Origin: JAGLSB01 sp023135955
GTDB taxonomy: Bacteria > Bacteroidota > Bacteroidia > Bacteroidales > GCA-2748055
Length of the DNA: 27,874 bases
Direction: 5' to 3'
Assembly (NCBI GenBank): GCA_030673645.1
Contig: DAOVIO010000035.1
Location: 1 to 27,874 of the forward strand
Both the position numbers and the translations under genes were made by a program. The notes beneath the pieces were generated by a model that was given only the letters and a program-made list of their open reading frames with translations, had not been told where the DNA came from and searched no databases. This document shows, one piece after another, positions 6,637 through 14,024 of the stretch; the stretch's first letter is position 1, and every line of letters begins with the position of its first letter.

Positions 6637-8835
6637 ATGGAATCGAAAGCTCATCACTTAGACCAGATTGCAATTACTGTTAAATCACATATGCTTTTAA
6701 AACAATTATTAAAAGTAAACCCTGTTTTAGAAGAAATTATGCGAAATGCCAAAAATTCAACTGAAGCATTAGTAGGTGTTAGGAACTGGGTGGTTGGAGA
6801 ATTGAAAAAGCATGAAGGCGCATATAAATTTTATAAAGGAGAAGAAAAAGGTCGTGAAGCTTATGAGAAACTGACTTGGTTTGATTTAGCAGCTATAAGA
6901 ATTCTAGATTATATTGATAATGCTGGTCGCGAATTTAATGATCCAAACTTACGTGGTGAAAAAGCCGTTAGTAATCCTATAAAGTTAATTTGGCTTGCAG
7001 TTACATACGGAACAGGTGGGGCTAAGCCCTGTTTTTTCAGTGATATGCTTTACTTATTTCGTCAGTTTTGCGGAAGCTATAAACGGGAAATGCCTACTAT
7101 TGAGAAGGTTGAAGAGTGGATGGATCGTTGGAGTACTGGTATTGATCCGCGGATAACCAAGCTTAGGATAGAAAACCGGGAACGGATTATTAAAACTTTA
7201 ATTGAGAAAATTAATCTTGGAGAAATAAAAAGTAAAAAGTATGTATTTGATTCTGATTTAAGCGAAGAACAAAAATATTTAAAAATGCTTGAATGGTGGG
7301 ATGATTATAAATTCCACTTAAGTTTTGCTGTACGCTCTCCCGATCTGTTAAACGAGCTTTTAGGTAATTCTCTTGATCCAGATTCAATGAAAATTCTTTA
7401 TGAGGCTGAAAACAAAGGAATACCATTTTTTGTAAATCCTTATTATTTATCATTACTTCATGTACGGGTTCCTTATTTTGCAATTGGTGCTGACTTAGCA
7501 ATCAGGTATTATGTAGTTTATAGCCAACAATTAATTGACGAATATGGTCATATAGTAGCATGGGAAAAAGAAGATTTAGTTGAAGCCGGGAAACCTAATG
7601 CTGCCGGTTGGATTTTGCCATCGGGTAATAATATTCATCGCCGCTATCCTGAAGTGGCTATTTTAATTCCTGATACCATGGGTAGAGCCTGTGGCGGACT
7701 TTGTGCATCCTGTCAACGAATGTTTGATTTTCAACGGGGAAACCTGAATTTTAATCTCGACAAACTAAAACCAAAAGAAACCTGGAAAGAAAAATTAATC
7801 AGATTACTTGAATATTTTGAATCGGATTCGCAATTGCGTGATATTTTAATTACAGGGGGCGATGCATTTATGAGTTCCGATAAGTCCTTAAAACAGATTC
7901 TGGATTTGGTTTATGATATGATAGCACGAAAAAAGAAAGCCAATGAGCAGCGTAAGGAGGGAGATAAATATGCTGAGATTTTAAGAATTCGACTGGGGAC
8001 AAGACTGCCAGTTTATCTTCCGCAAAGAATAAACTATGAATTAGGAAATATTTTGAAAGATTTTAAAAACAAAGCGGCTAAGTTAGGAGTGAAAGAGTTT
8101 ATTATACAAACACATTTTGAATCACCCATGGAGGTTACTCCCGAATCAAGAGAGGCTATTCGTTTGCTAAATATGTCAGGATGGACAGTTACCAATCAAT
8201 TAGTATTTACTTCCGCAGCATCACGCAGAGGGCATTCATCGAAACTACGAAAGACACTGAATGAAATTGGAGTATTGAATTACTATACTTTTAGTGTAAA
8301 AGGATATATGGAAAACAGCTCCAATTTTGCGACCAATGAGAGAGCAGTGCAAGAACAGATTGAGGAAAAAATAATTGGTCAGATTCCTCCCGAATATGCC
8401 AATGAAATACGCAAATTCCCAAACAATACTGAGCTGTTAACTGACAATATTCGTAATTTGTTACAGAAATCAGGTTTGCCATTTCTTGGAACAGACAGGA
8501 ATGTGTTGAATTTGCCGGGAGTAGGAAAGAGTTTGACATTCAGAACTATTGGGATAACACGTTACGGACGTAGGATATTGGAATTTGAATTAGACAAAAC
8601 CCGCAACCATAGTCCAGCTATGCACAATATGGATAAAGTTATTATTATTGAATCAAAGTCGATTGGTGAGTATATTCTCCAATTAGAAGAAATGGGCGAA
8701 GATGCTATAAATTATGAAAGTATCTGGGGATATTCCATTGGAGAAACCGAACAACGAATGACAATATATGAATATCCTGAATACGATTATAAAGTTACTG
8801 AAGAATATACTAATTTGGGGGAGATTAGATTATAA
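6637..8835 (+). CDS. KamA-like radical SAM protein, long form
   Basis: A 732-aa protein with an N-terminal region of about 330 residues lacking a recognised domain, then a lysine-2,3-aminomutase-like radical SAM core. The [4Fe-4S]/SAM motif is CGGLCASC (C352, C356, C359); ITGGDAF (about 405-411) matches the SAM-binding GGD; RLPVYLPQRI (about 456-465) and THFESPMEVTPE (about 492-503) match KamA/EpmB signatures; LPGVGK (K631) aligns with the PLP-lysine segment PGGGGK. It is much longer than KamA (about 420 aa). Where lysine aminomutases have a substrate-binding Asp in NQ-VLLRGVND, this protein has NQLVFTSAASRR, so lysine is unlikely to be the substrate. Similar long KamA-family proteins occur in Bacteroidota; the reaction is unknown. 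Confidence 0.85.
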   Translation: MESKAHHLDQIAITVKSHMLLKQLLKVNPVLEEIMRNAKNSTEALVGVRNWVVGELKKHEGAYKFYKGEEKGREAYEKLTWFDLAAIRILDYIDNAGREFNDPNLRGEKAVSNPIKLIWLAVTYGTGGAKPCFFSDMLYLFRQFCGSYKREMPTIEKVEEWMDRWSTGIDPRITKLRIENRERIIKTLIEKINLGEIKSKKYVFDSDLSEEQKYLKMLEWWDDYKFHLSFAVRSPDLLNELLGNSLDPDSMKILYEAENKGIPFFVNPYYLSLLHVRVPYFAIGADLAIRYYVVYSQQLIDEYGHIVAWEKEDLVEAGKPNAAGWILPSGNNIHRRYPEVAILIPDTMGRACGGLCASCQRMFDFQRGNLNFNLDKLKPKETWKEKLIRLLEYFESDSQLRDILITGGDAFMSSDKSLKQILDLVYDMIARKKKANEQRKEGDKYAEILRIRLGTRLPVYLPQRINYELGNILKDFKNKAAKLGVKEFIIQTHFESPMEVTPESREAIRLLNMSGWTVTNQLVFTSAASRRGHSSKLRKTLNEIGVLNYYTFSVKGYMENSSNFATNERAVQEQIEEKIIGQIPPEYANEIRKFPNNTELLTDNIRNLLQKSGLPFLGTDRNVLNLPGVGKSLTFRTIGITRYGRRILEFELDKTRNHSPAMHNMDKVIIIESKSIGEYILQLEEMGEDAINYESIWGYSIGETEQRMTIYEYPEYDYKVTEEYTNLGEIRL

Positions 8836-8849
8836 TAGTATATTTATTT

Positions 8850-9014
8850 ACCTACCACCTACCTCGCTAAAGCTAGCAAGATATAAATAAGTAGATCCTT
8901 TTATATCGCAGCAAGTTGCGGGGAATTTAGTTTACGAGCTTAGCAAAGCTAATATTACCCAAGAGACCGCTTAGCAATGCTTATCCCTAAACCTTTCATT
9001 CCGAATTATCGGGA
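8850..9014 (+). repeat. Hairpin-rich intergenic stretch
   Basis: Several small inverted repeats crowd this spacer: CTCGCTA/TAGCAAG (one mismatch), CGCA/TGCG, TTAGC-AAA-GCTAA, and TTCCGA-ATTA-TCGGGA at 8999-9014 (one wobble). Words based on GCTTAGCAA recur. The last hairpin could end transcription from the KamA-like gene or belong to the leader of the next gene. Confidence 0.45.
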
Positions 9015-9062
9015 TACGTGATCTCAATTATTGGTTTCCTTCATTCCGATAAATATAATTTT

Positions 9063-9353
9063 ATGTCAAAATATTTATTCCCCATTCTATTATTCGTATT
9101 CATTTTTAATGTTTTACCTGCACAGGAAAAATCCAGCGACACAAATATTTCCGGTCATGTCGTCTGTGCAGGTACCATAAACCTGATATTAAGGGATCCT
9201 GTGAATAATAATTATGAATTTGGCTTTCAGAACGGAGTTACTGGTTACTGGTGCTGGCTCAGTGAAACCCAACTTATGGAAGCTTCAGCGAACCAGAAGT
9301 TGATGGTTGAACTAGTCCCGATATTCGGGGTTGCTGGCAGACCTAATAATTAA
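9063..9353 (+). CDS. Small secreted protein, unknown function
   Basis: A 96-aa protein not recognised. The ATG at 9063 is preferred because it begins a clean signal peptide (MSKYLFPILLFVFIFNVLPAQ, cleavage after Gln is typical in Bacteroidota); the open frame extends to a GTG at 9018, which would bury that signal. The mature part is about 75 residues with two cysteines (in VVCAGT and YWCWLSE), possibly a disulfide, and looks beta-rich. It ends 26 bp from the convergent carbohydrate-esterase-like gene and has no close co-oriented partner. Secretion is well supported; function is not. Confidence 0.6.
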   Translation: MSKYLFPILLFVFIFNVLPAQEKSSDTNISGHVVCAGTINLILRDPVNNNYEFGFQNGVTGYWCWLSETQLMEASANQKLMVELVPIFGVAGRPNN

Positions 9354-9379
9354 TAATCAAATAGTCACCAAAAAAGACT

Positions 9380-10330
9380 TTAATTATCAATAAGATATTT
9401 AACCAGGTTATTTGCTGCTTTAAGGTTTTGAAATGATTCAGGTAAACGACCGTGATCGATATACTCGTTATATAACCATGGATCACCTATGGCGAGTACT
9501 CTTCCTTTTCCATAAAAACTTTCAGCTATAAAAACATGTTCCCCATCATTCAAAACAGATTGTACATTACTGTCAATTTTAATTGGGGCTACCTCTTTCA
9601 TATAAATCTTTTCAACATCGATAAAAAGAGGATGATCGGGTAAATCAATCTCTGCTCCCATCTCCCAGTCTTTATTGAGAACGGGATTTAGAGTAATAGG
9701 AATAAATTGAAATCCGAAAACTTCCGCCAGTTTATTAAAATGCATAAACTCGCAATTCGGACCATCATTAGCCATAAGCAGAAGTGTTCCACCCTCTTTC
9801 ACCCATTTTCCAATATTATGAATTGCCATTTCAGAAATATAATTCGGATTTTCAGATTCCTTTGGTGTATCAGGATCAACAATTATATAAACATCTAGTT
9901 CCCTCAAAACATCAATGGTAGGTACCTCCGAAATTGTTTTCAAGACCGCTCCCTCGTTAATAAATATTTCTCCTAATTGAGAAAACCCGCTATTTAGAGT
10001 ATCGGTCCATAAATAATGATAAGGTTCTCCTGTCTTCTTGCTTATTTCACGATTAAACCAGTGATCAAGTCCGACAATAATATTTTTGTCTATGGCATTT
10101 TCAGATAATTCCAGAGACGATTTCTTTAACTCACTGCTTACCATATTAGCAACTTGCTGAGCTCCTTCATCACATAGATGGGTATTATCTTTTTTTCCTT
10201 CAGGGTATACAGAAGGCTTTTTATCAGACATTGTTGAATCTCCTATTGTAAAAACATGAATTGGCTTTTCTGCTGTAAAACTCATAGTTACAGCAACAAA
10301 AAATATTAAGAGCAGATTTTTAATTTTCAT
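9380..10330 (-). CDS. Internally deleted rhamnogalacturonan acetylesterase-like protein with DUF4350-like domain
   Basis: A 316-aa secreted protein. The ATG at 10330 starts a signal peptide (MKIKNLLLIFFVAVTMSFTA); the frame extends only to a TTG three codons earlier. After the signal comes the first SGNH block of rhamnogalacturonan acetylesterases, FTIGDSTMSDKKP (S32), which is followed directly by the last block, YPEGKKDNTHLCDEGAQQVA (D48, H51). In the family these blocks are separated by roughly 170-200 residues that carry the oxyanion-hole Gly and Asn, and these are missing here. From about residue 80 a second domain (VGLDHWFNRE, SGFSQLGEIF, VYIIVDPDTPKE, GGTLLLMANDGPNCEF, AIGDPWLYNEY) matches the DUF4350/GATase-like region found on Bacteroidota pectin-side-chain enzymes. 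Esterase activity is unlikely. Confidence 0.75.
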   Translation of the reverse strand: MKIKNLLLIFFVAVTMSFTAEKPIHVFTIGDSTMSDKKPSVYPEGKKDNTHLCDEGAQQVANMVSSELKKSSLELSENAIDKNIIVGLDHWFNREISKKTGEPYHYLWTDTLNSGFSQLGEIFINEGAVLKTISEVPTIDVLRELDVYIIVDPDTPKESENPNYISEMAIHNIGKWVKEGGTLLLMANDGPNCEFMHFNKLAEVFGFQFIPITLNPVLNKDWEMGAEIDLPDHPLFIDVEKIYMKEVAPIKIDSNVQSVLNDGEHVFIAESFYGKGRVLAIGDPWLYNEYIDHGRLPESFQNLKAANNLVKYLIDN

Positions 10331-10345
10331 AATTATCAATATTGT

Positions 10346-10359
10346 TTAACGGTCGTTAA
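10346..10359 (-). promoter_or_regulatory. Short inverted repeat before esterase-like gene
   Basis: TTAACG (10346-10351) and CGTTAA (10354-10359) are perfect 6-bp arms around GT, ending 16 bases before the ATG at 10330. It could be a regulator site or a leader hairpin. Confidence 0.4.
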
Positions 10360-10437
10360 GTTATAAATTTATTGGCATACTCATGGCTAAAAATATTTAA
10401 CTTATTATGTAGATTTATAAAAAACCAAACTTTCTAA

Positions 10438-10445
10438 CAAAATTA
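10438..10445 (-). promoter_or_regulatory. Bacteroidota -7 promoter element
   Basis: On the minus strand this reads TAATTTTG, an exact TAnnTTTG match about 108 bases before the ATG at 10330. No correctly spaced -33 TTTG was found. Confidence 0.35.
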
Positions 10446-10475
10446 TTATTTACATTGATTTGGAGAAGAATGGTA

Positions 10476-11717
10476 TCAAAACCTCTCATTCACAACATTA
10501 TTATATTTTGAGCCAAATGTAAACCTGAAACCGAAATCCCCGCTTATTTCGTATGTAGTAGCCAGTTTCCTACGTTCCAACAGTACATCCTCCAGGGAAG
10601 CGTCTCCAATTGGCAGATATAATTGATCGTGAATAACCCGGGTTTCTATTTCACCGTATATTGATAATTGCTTTGTTAACCTAACCCTAAAATCTGAATC
10701 AATTGTTAACATATTTTTCGAAAAATCATAAAAATAATGACTCCCTCTAATACTTGTTTCCAGACTCCCCCATGGCTGATCAAACCTAAAGTTTAAACTC
10801 AAGGCTTCAAATAACAGCACTTCATTCATTTTATTGTAAATCGTAATTTCGTTATAATCATACGAACTAACTCCTGCCTCATATCTAAAAGTAAAAACCT
10901 TACGATTGCTTATATCCCAGGGGAAAATATTGTATTCCACTCCTGCACTTAATCCATAGTTGTTTTTAACATTCATATATGTTCTTGAAATATAATTACT
11001 TAACAGCCCTGTAGACCATTTTGGATTCAGACTCCTGATATAATCATATGTAACTCTGGTATCATTCTGCTTGTTAACAATCTCTTCTCCATCATCGAAA
11101 TAGTTTTCATAGTAAATATTGTAATTTGCTTCGAGTTCTGTTTTCCATGCTTCAGTTACCTTTTCAATCCCCAATTCCGAATTGAAAGAATATTCATTCT
11201 GACTTTCTTCCATCTCAAAATCAATTCCTGCCCTAAGACTGAAAACCCACAAATTCCATGGATCATCCATTGGTTCAACCGCCATTTTATTACCATTTCC
11301 GTTAAAATCTAATTCAATCTGATCCATTAATCCGGCTTGTGAATAATACTGAATGATACCGGCTTTTATGAGTTTCAGCAAGGCTTTACGTCTTTCATCA
11401 TCGGTTTCAGATTGACTTGAAACATATTCGTATTCAAATACCAGGTCTTCAAATTCTCCCATGCCGATAAATTCCAGATAATACATACTGCCTCCCCCTC
11501 CTGTACTTGATCTTCTTGATAAAATATGAACATCAGCTAATAAGGGATTGCGTACAAATGAAGTAAAATCCAGTTCTTGTCTCACAAAGTCGAAATCACA
11601 GCTACGGCAGTCAAGAAAAAAGTCCAGTGTATGAGACGCCTCCTCATTATTCTGAGCGCTTATTTGATAGTTCCCAATTAATAAAAATATCACTATCAGG
11701 GGAAGAAATTTTTTCAT
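10476..11717 (-). CDS. Outer-membrane beta-barrel protein, unknown function
   Basis: A 413-aa protein with a signal peptide (MKKFLPLIVIFLLIGNYQISAQ). Residues 30-135 form a soluble domain with DFFLDCRSCDFDFVRQELDF, a DVHIL strand, a Gly-rich STGGGGSMYYLEFIG segment and SETDDERRKALLKLIKAGI. From about 150 to the end, alternating aromatic/polar strands and long polar turns suggest an outer-membrane barrel, and the chain ends in Phe (NNVVNERF), as barrel substrates of the BAM machinery usually do. I recognise this as a conserved Bacteroidota-type protein but not its function. A response-regulator remnant lies 12 bp upstream on the same strand. It probably localises to the outer membrane. Confidence 0.7.
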   Translation of the reverse strand: MKKFLPLIVIFLLIGNYQISAQNNEEASHTLDFFLDCRSCDFDFVRQELDFTSFVRNPLLADVHILSRRSSTGGGGSMYYLEFIGMGEFEDLVFEYEYVSSQSETDDERRKALLKLIKAGIIQYYSQAGLMDQIELDFNGNGNKMAVEPMDDPWNLWVFSLRAGIDFEMEESQNEYSFNSELGIEKVTEAWKTELEANYNIYYENYFDDGEEIVNKQNDTRVTYDYIRSLNPKWSTGLLSNYISRTYMNVKNNYGLSAGVEYNIFPWDISNRKVFTFRYEAGVSSYDYNEITIYNKMNEVLLFEALSLNFRFDQPWGSLETSIRGSHYFYDFSKNMLTIDSDFRVRLTKQLSIYGEIETRVIHDQLYLPIGDASLEDVLLERRKLATTYEISGDFGFRFTFGSKYNNVVNERF

Positions 11718-11728
11718 TATTTTAATTG

Positions 11729-11962
11729 TTATTTGATTATGTATATCGGGAATTTCACTTTCTTTAATTCCTTCAATAATACAAGCCCATTACCGTCAGA
11801 CAACATTATATCGAGAATTATACAATCTTAATCATAGAAAACAATTTTATCCAGTCCGGATACAAAATTATTAGCTTCTTCAACAATGTAATTTTCATCC
11901 TCCAGGAATTGTTTTATCAGTCCCAGCATTTCAGGTTCGTCCTCAATTACAAGTACTTTCAT
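11729..11962 (-). pseudogene. Response-regulator receiver remnant with nonsense codon
   Basis: Read from ATG at 11962 the frame gives MKVLVIEDEPEMLGLIKQFL with acidic-pocket residues E7, D8 and E9, then stops at codon 45 (TAA, 11828-11830). The same frame continues past the stop with DCIILDIMLSDGNGLVLLKELK, the phosphoacceptor block (D51), and ends at a second stop at 11729-11731. In receivers the residue at codon 45 is commonly Tyr (YDYDCI), so TAT to TAA is a simple explanation. The last 40-odd receiver residues and any output domain are missing. It is broken twice, by nonsense and by truncation. Confidence 0.8.
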
Positions 11963-12295
11963 TTGTAAAAGCTTTATTGTCAAAGTTAACTCTATTTGAG
12001 AAAACTAATTAATATATATTTGAGATTCACTTTTTGGATATTGATTCTCATTGATTAAATATAAATATTGTCTGCGAAATATATAACATCTACAATTGCG
12101 ATGGAGCTGAAGAAGTAAACTTTCGGCATCACCCTTAGTAAGGCTGGATCATTGGACTGCCCGAGGCACAAGGGCGACTGATGCAATCTCCTCCTCGATA
12201 TCAGCAAGACGTTATTATTTTGATTTTCGGGTGTCTTTTTCGGAAAACAGGAAAGAATACTTAATTATGAAAAGGAATTTCAGTTAAATGTCTGA
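11963..12295. other. 333-bp intergenic region
   Basis: This non-coding stretch lies between the response-regulator remnant start and the 3' end of the methyltransferase gene. Its only clear content is the dispersed repeat copy B at 12161-12252, preceded by about 40 bases that may belong to the same repeat. Confidence 0.6.
12161..12252. repeat. Dispersed repeat, copy B
   Basis: This is the second copy of the 92-bp repeat at 1-92, gap-free and about 78% identical. The last 18 bases (TCTTTTTCGGAAAACAGG) are identical in both copies. It lies 43 bases past the stop of the minus-strand methyltransferase gene. The upstream 12125-12160 text may extend the unit, but copy A is cut by the window edge. 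Confidence 0.75.
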
Positions 12296-13180
12296 TTATC
12301 TATTTCGAATAATATTCACAATGCTTTCAATATGTTCAGGAGTAGTTCCACAACAACCCCCAACAATATTAGCACCTGCTTCTAAAAGCTTATTCATCTG
12401 GCAAGACATTTCTTCCGGAGATTCTGGAAATACTGATTCTCCATCTTCTATTATAGGCAGACCCGCATTTGCATGTACCAGTAAAGGAATATCCTTGTCA
12501 ACAGTACGCATCTCTTTAATGATTTCAATCATACCGGCAGTGCCATTTCCACAATTAGCACCCAGAATATCTGCCCCCGCCTCAAGTAGTGGTTTTATTG
12601 ATTCACCTGGAGACACACCCATCATAGTTCTATATTCTTTAGCAGAAGTGTAAGAATATGTCATGGTACAAATTACCTCCAGACCAGTACTTTCTTTAGC
12701 TGCTTTTACGGCTACTATTGCTTCATCAAGATCCGACATTGTCTCTACAATTATTGCATCTGCACCACCATCAGCCAGTGCTTTGGACTGATATTTAAAA
12801 GCATCGTATAATTCGGTTTCAGTAATCTCTCCCATTAAAATCATCTTACCTGTAGGCCCAATTGATCCAAGAACCAGAACATCTTTACCGGCAGCCTTTC
12901 GGGATATTTCCGCAGCAGCTTTATTTATCTCATAACATTGGTTTCCAAGTCCATAAGCATCCAGTTTAATGCTACTACCTCCGAAACTGTTGGTAAGTAT
13001 TGTATCTGCACCCGATTTAACATAGCTCAACGCAATATCATAAACATCTTCTGGTCTTGATAAATTCCATGATTCCGGGCATTCATCTCCTCTAAGTCCT
13101 TTCTTATATAAAAAAGTACCCCAGGCACCATCTGATATGAGAATAGATTTTTGTTTTAATGCTTCAAGAACTTTTGACAT
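12296..13180 (-). CDS. Homocysteine S-methyltransferase-domain protein
   Basis: A 294-aa TIM-barrel methyltransferase of the Hcy/BHMT (pfam S-methyl_trans) family. Early motifs are ISDGAWGTFLYKKG and ILTNSFGGSS; the zinc-binding cysteines are C210 in GANCGNG and the C276-C277 pair in GGCCGTTPEHI. Such proteins transfer methyl groups to homocysteine or another thiol; when paired with a corrinoid protein they act like the N-terminal module of MetH or as one-carbon methyltransferases. It overlaps the 3' end of a corrinoid-protein cap gene by 25 bp. The start at 13180 is ATG; the DNA immediately upstream is an 8-bp tandem repeat. Zn site intact, so probably active. Methyl donor unknown. Confidence 0.85.
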   Translation of the reverse strand: MSKVLEALKQKSILISDGAWGTFLYKKGLRGDECPESWNLSRPEDVYDIALSYVKSGADTILTNSFGGSSIKLDAYGLGNQCYEINKAAAEISRKAAGKDVLVLGSIGPTGKMILMGEITETELYDAFKYQSKALADGGADAIIVETMSDLDEAIVAVKAAKESTGLEVICTMTYSYTSAKEYRTMMGVSPGESIKPLLEAGADILGANCGNGTAGMIEIIKEMRTVDKDIPLLVHANAGLPIIEDGESVFPESPEEMSCQMNKLLEAGANIVGGCCGTTPEHIESIVNIIRNR

Positions 13181-13521
13181 ATATTTTGGTGTGTTGGTGT
13201 GCTGGTGCTGGTGTGCTGGTGTGCTCCAGAATCAAAATATGGTTTTAATAAATCGAGCGAAGCATTCATCGCCCTCGAAGCCAATAGAAGATGGGGAACA
13301 AATGCTTTTCCCTGACTATATTTATCCCCAATACGGTCCATTCCGGGAATTAGAGACTGTTTTAAAATTGTATCTGGTGAAGTGCCATTATCAAGCAATA
13401 TCCGGGTAATTTCAAGAGCTCCGTCTTGTCCCTTTAACTCAGGTGGTACAGGAGTTTCTTTTTTATCTTTTCCATTTTCAACACAATTGGATAAATAGGA
13501 TAAAAGCTTTTCAGTGTCCAT
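13156..13521 (-). CDS. Corrinoid protein missing its B12-binding domain
   Basis: A 121-aa product (from ATG 13521; the frame extends to a TTG at 13542) matching the helical cap (B12-binding-2) of MtbC/MetH-type corrinoid proteins: ALEITRILLDNGTSPDTILKQSLIPGMDRIGDKYSQGKAFVPHLLLASRAMNASLDLLKP is the signature region, best marked by IPGMDRIGDKYSQG and FVPHLLLASRAM. In the family, about 120 residues of Rossmann domain with DxHxxG should follow. Here the chain passes from LLKPYFDSGA straight into repeat-encoded HQHTSTSTPTHQN and stops inside the next gene. Family length is about 210 aa. Without the cobalamin-binding His it should not carry a corrinoid, so it is probably a broken gene. Confidence 0.7.
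   Translation of the reverse strand: MDTEKLLSYLSNCVENGKDKKETPVPPELKGQDGALEITRILLDNGTSPDTILKQSLIPGMDRIGDKYSQGKAFVPHLLLASRAMNASLDLLKPYFDSGAHQHTSTSTPTHQNICQKFLKH
13188..13227 (-). repeat. 8-bp tandem tract upstream of methyltransferase start
   Basis: On the plus strand the units are GGTGTGTT, GGTGTGCT, GGTGCT, GGTGTGCT and GGTGTGCT; on the coding strand AGCACACC, which has no T. It ends 7 bases before the methyltransferase ATG. It encodes the odd tail of the truncated corrinoid protein. Confidence 0.85.
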
Positions 13522-13542
13522 GATTATATTTTGTTTCAACAA

Positions 13543-14021
13543 ATATTTAATATAAGCTAAGATTGAGTTCTAATTTAAGAAATTTGCTTTCATCAACAAA
13601 TTTTTATTTCAATCTATATATAAAAATTGTATTTGAGATTAACATTGTTAGAATAACCCCAGCTAATTATTATTTATAGAAAAAAATCTCTCAGAAAAGC
13701 AACTAAAGTACAACATGTTCTACAACTACTTATTAACCTGAATGTTATAAAACATTATATGACTATTTATACTATAATTCATCCTTAATTATCTATTAAT
13801 CACCTCTTTTATTTCTCCTGGGGATTAATGTCTCTATTGTGAATAAATTCACACCTTTTCAAATTTTGATAATCAACTTCATTTTATCTACATTGATATG
13901 AAATTCATTGATACATATTGACTTAACATGTATAATATTTAAGTGGAAATCAATTATTAAATATAATCTCTTAGTTACGACTTAGAAATAATTTCAATTT
14001 TATTAATTTAAACTTGTAAAT
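13543..14021. other. 479-bp divergent intergenic region
   Basis: This very AT-rich spacer separates the leftward methyltransferase pair from the rightward beta-oxidation genes. AATGTT-ATAA-AACATT (13741-13756) is a 6-bp hairpin. CATTGATA occurs twice, at 13891-13898 and 13906-13913, 15 bp apart. No coding signal was seen. Confidence 0.6.
13891..13936 (+). promoter_or_regulatory. Candidate promoter and direct repeats for the beta-oxidation genes
   Basis: TTGATA (13908-13913) and TATAAT (13931-13936) are 17 bp apart, a sigma70-like arrangement, although Bacteroidota usually use TAnnTTTG. The CATTGATA direct repeats (13891 and 13906) overlap the -35 position and could bind a regulator. This is a weak call in AT-rich DNA. 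Confidence 0.3.
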
Positions 14022-14024
14022 GTG

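Noticed and set aside
12288..12653. 121-aa plus-strand frame
   Set aside because: Antisense shadow of the homocysteine methyltransferase gene, which has clear motifs.
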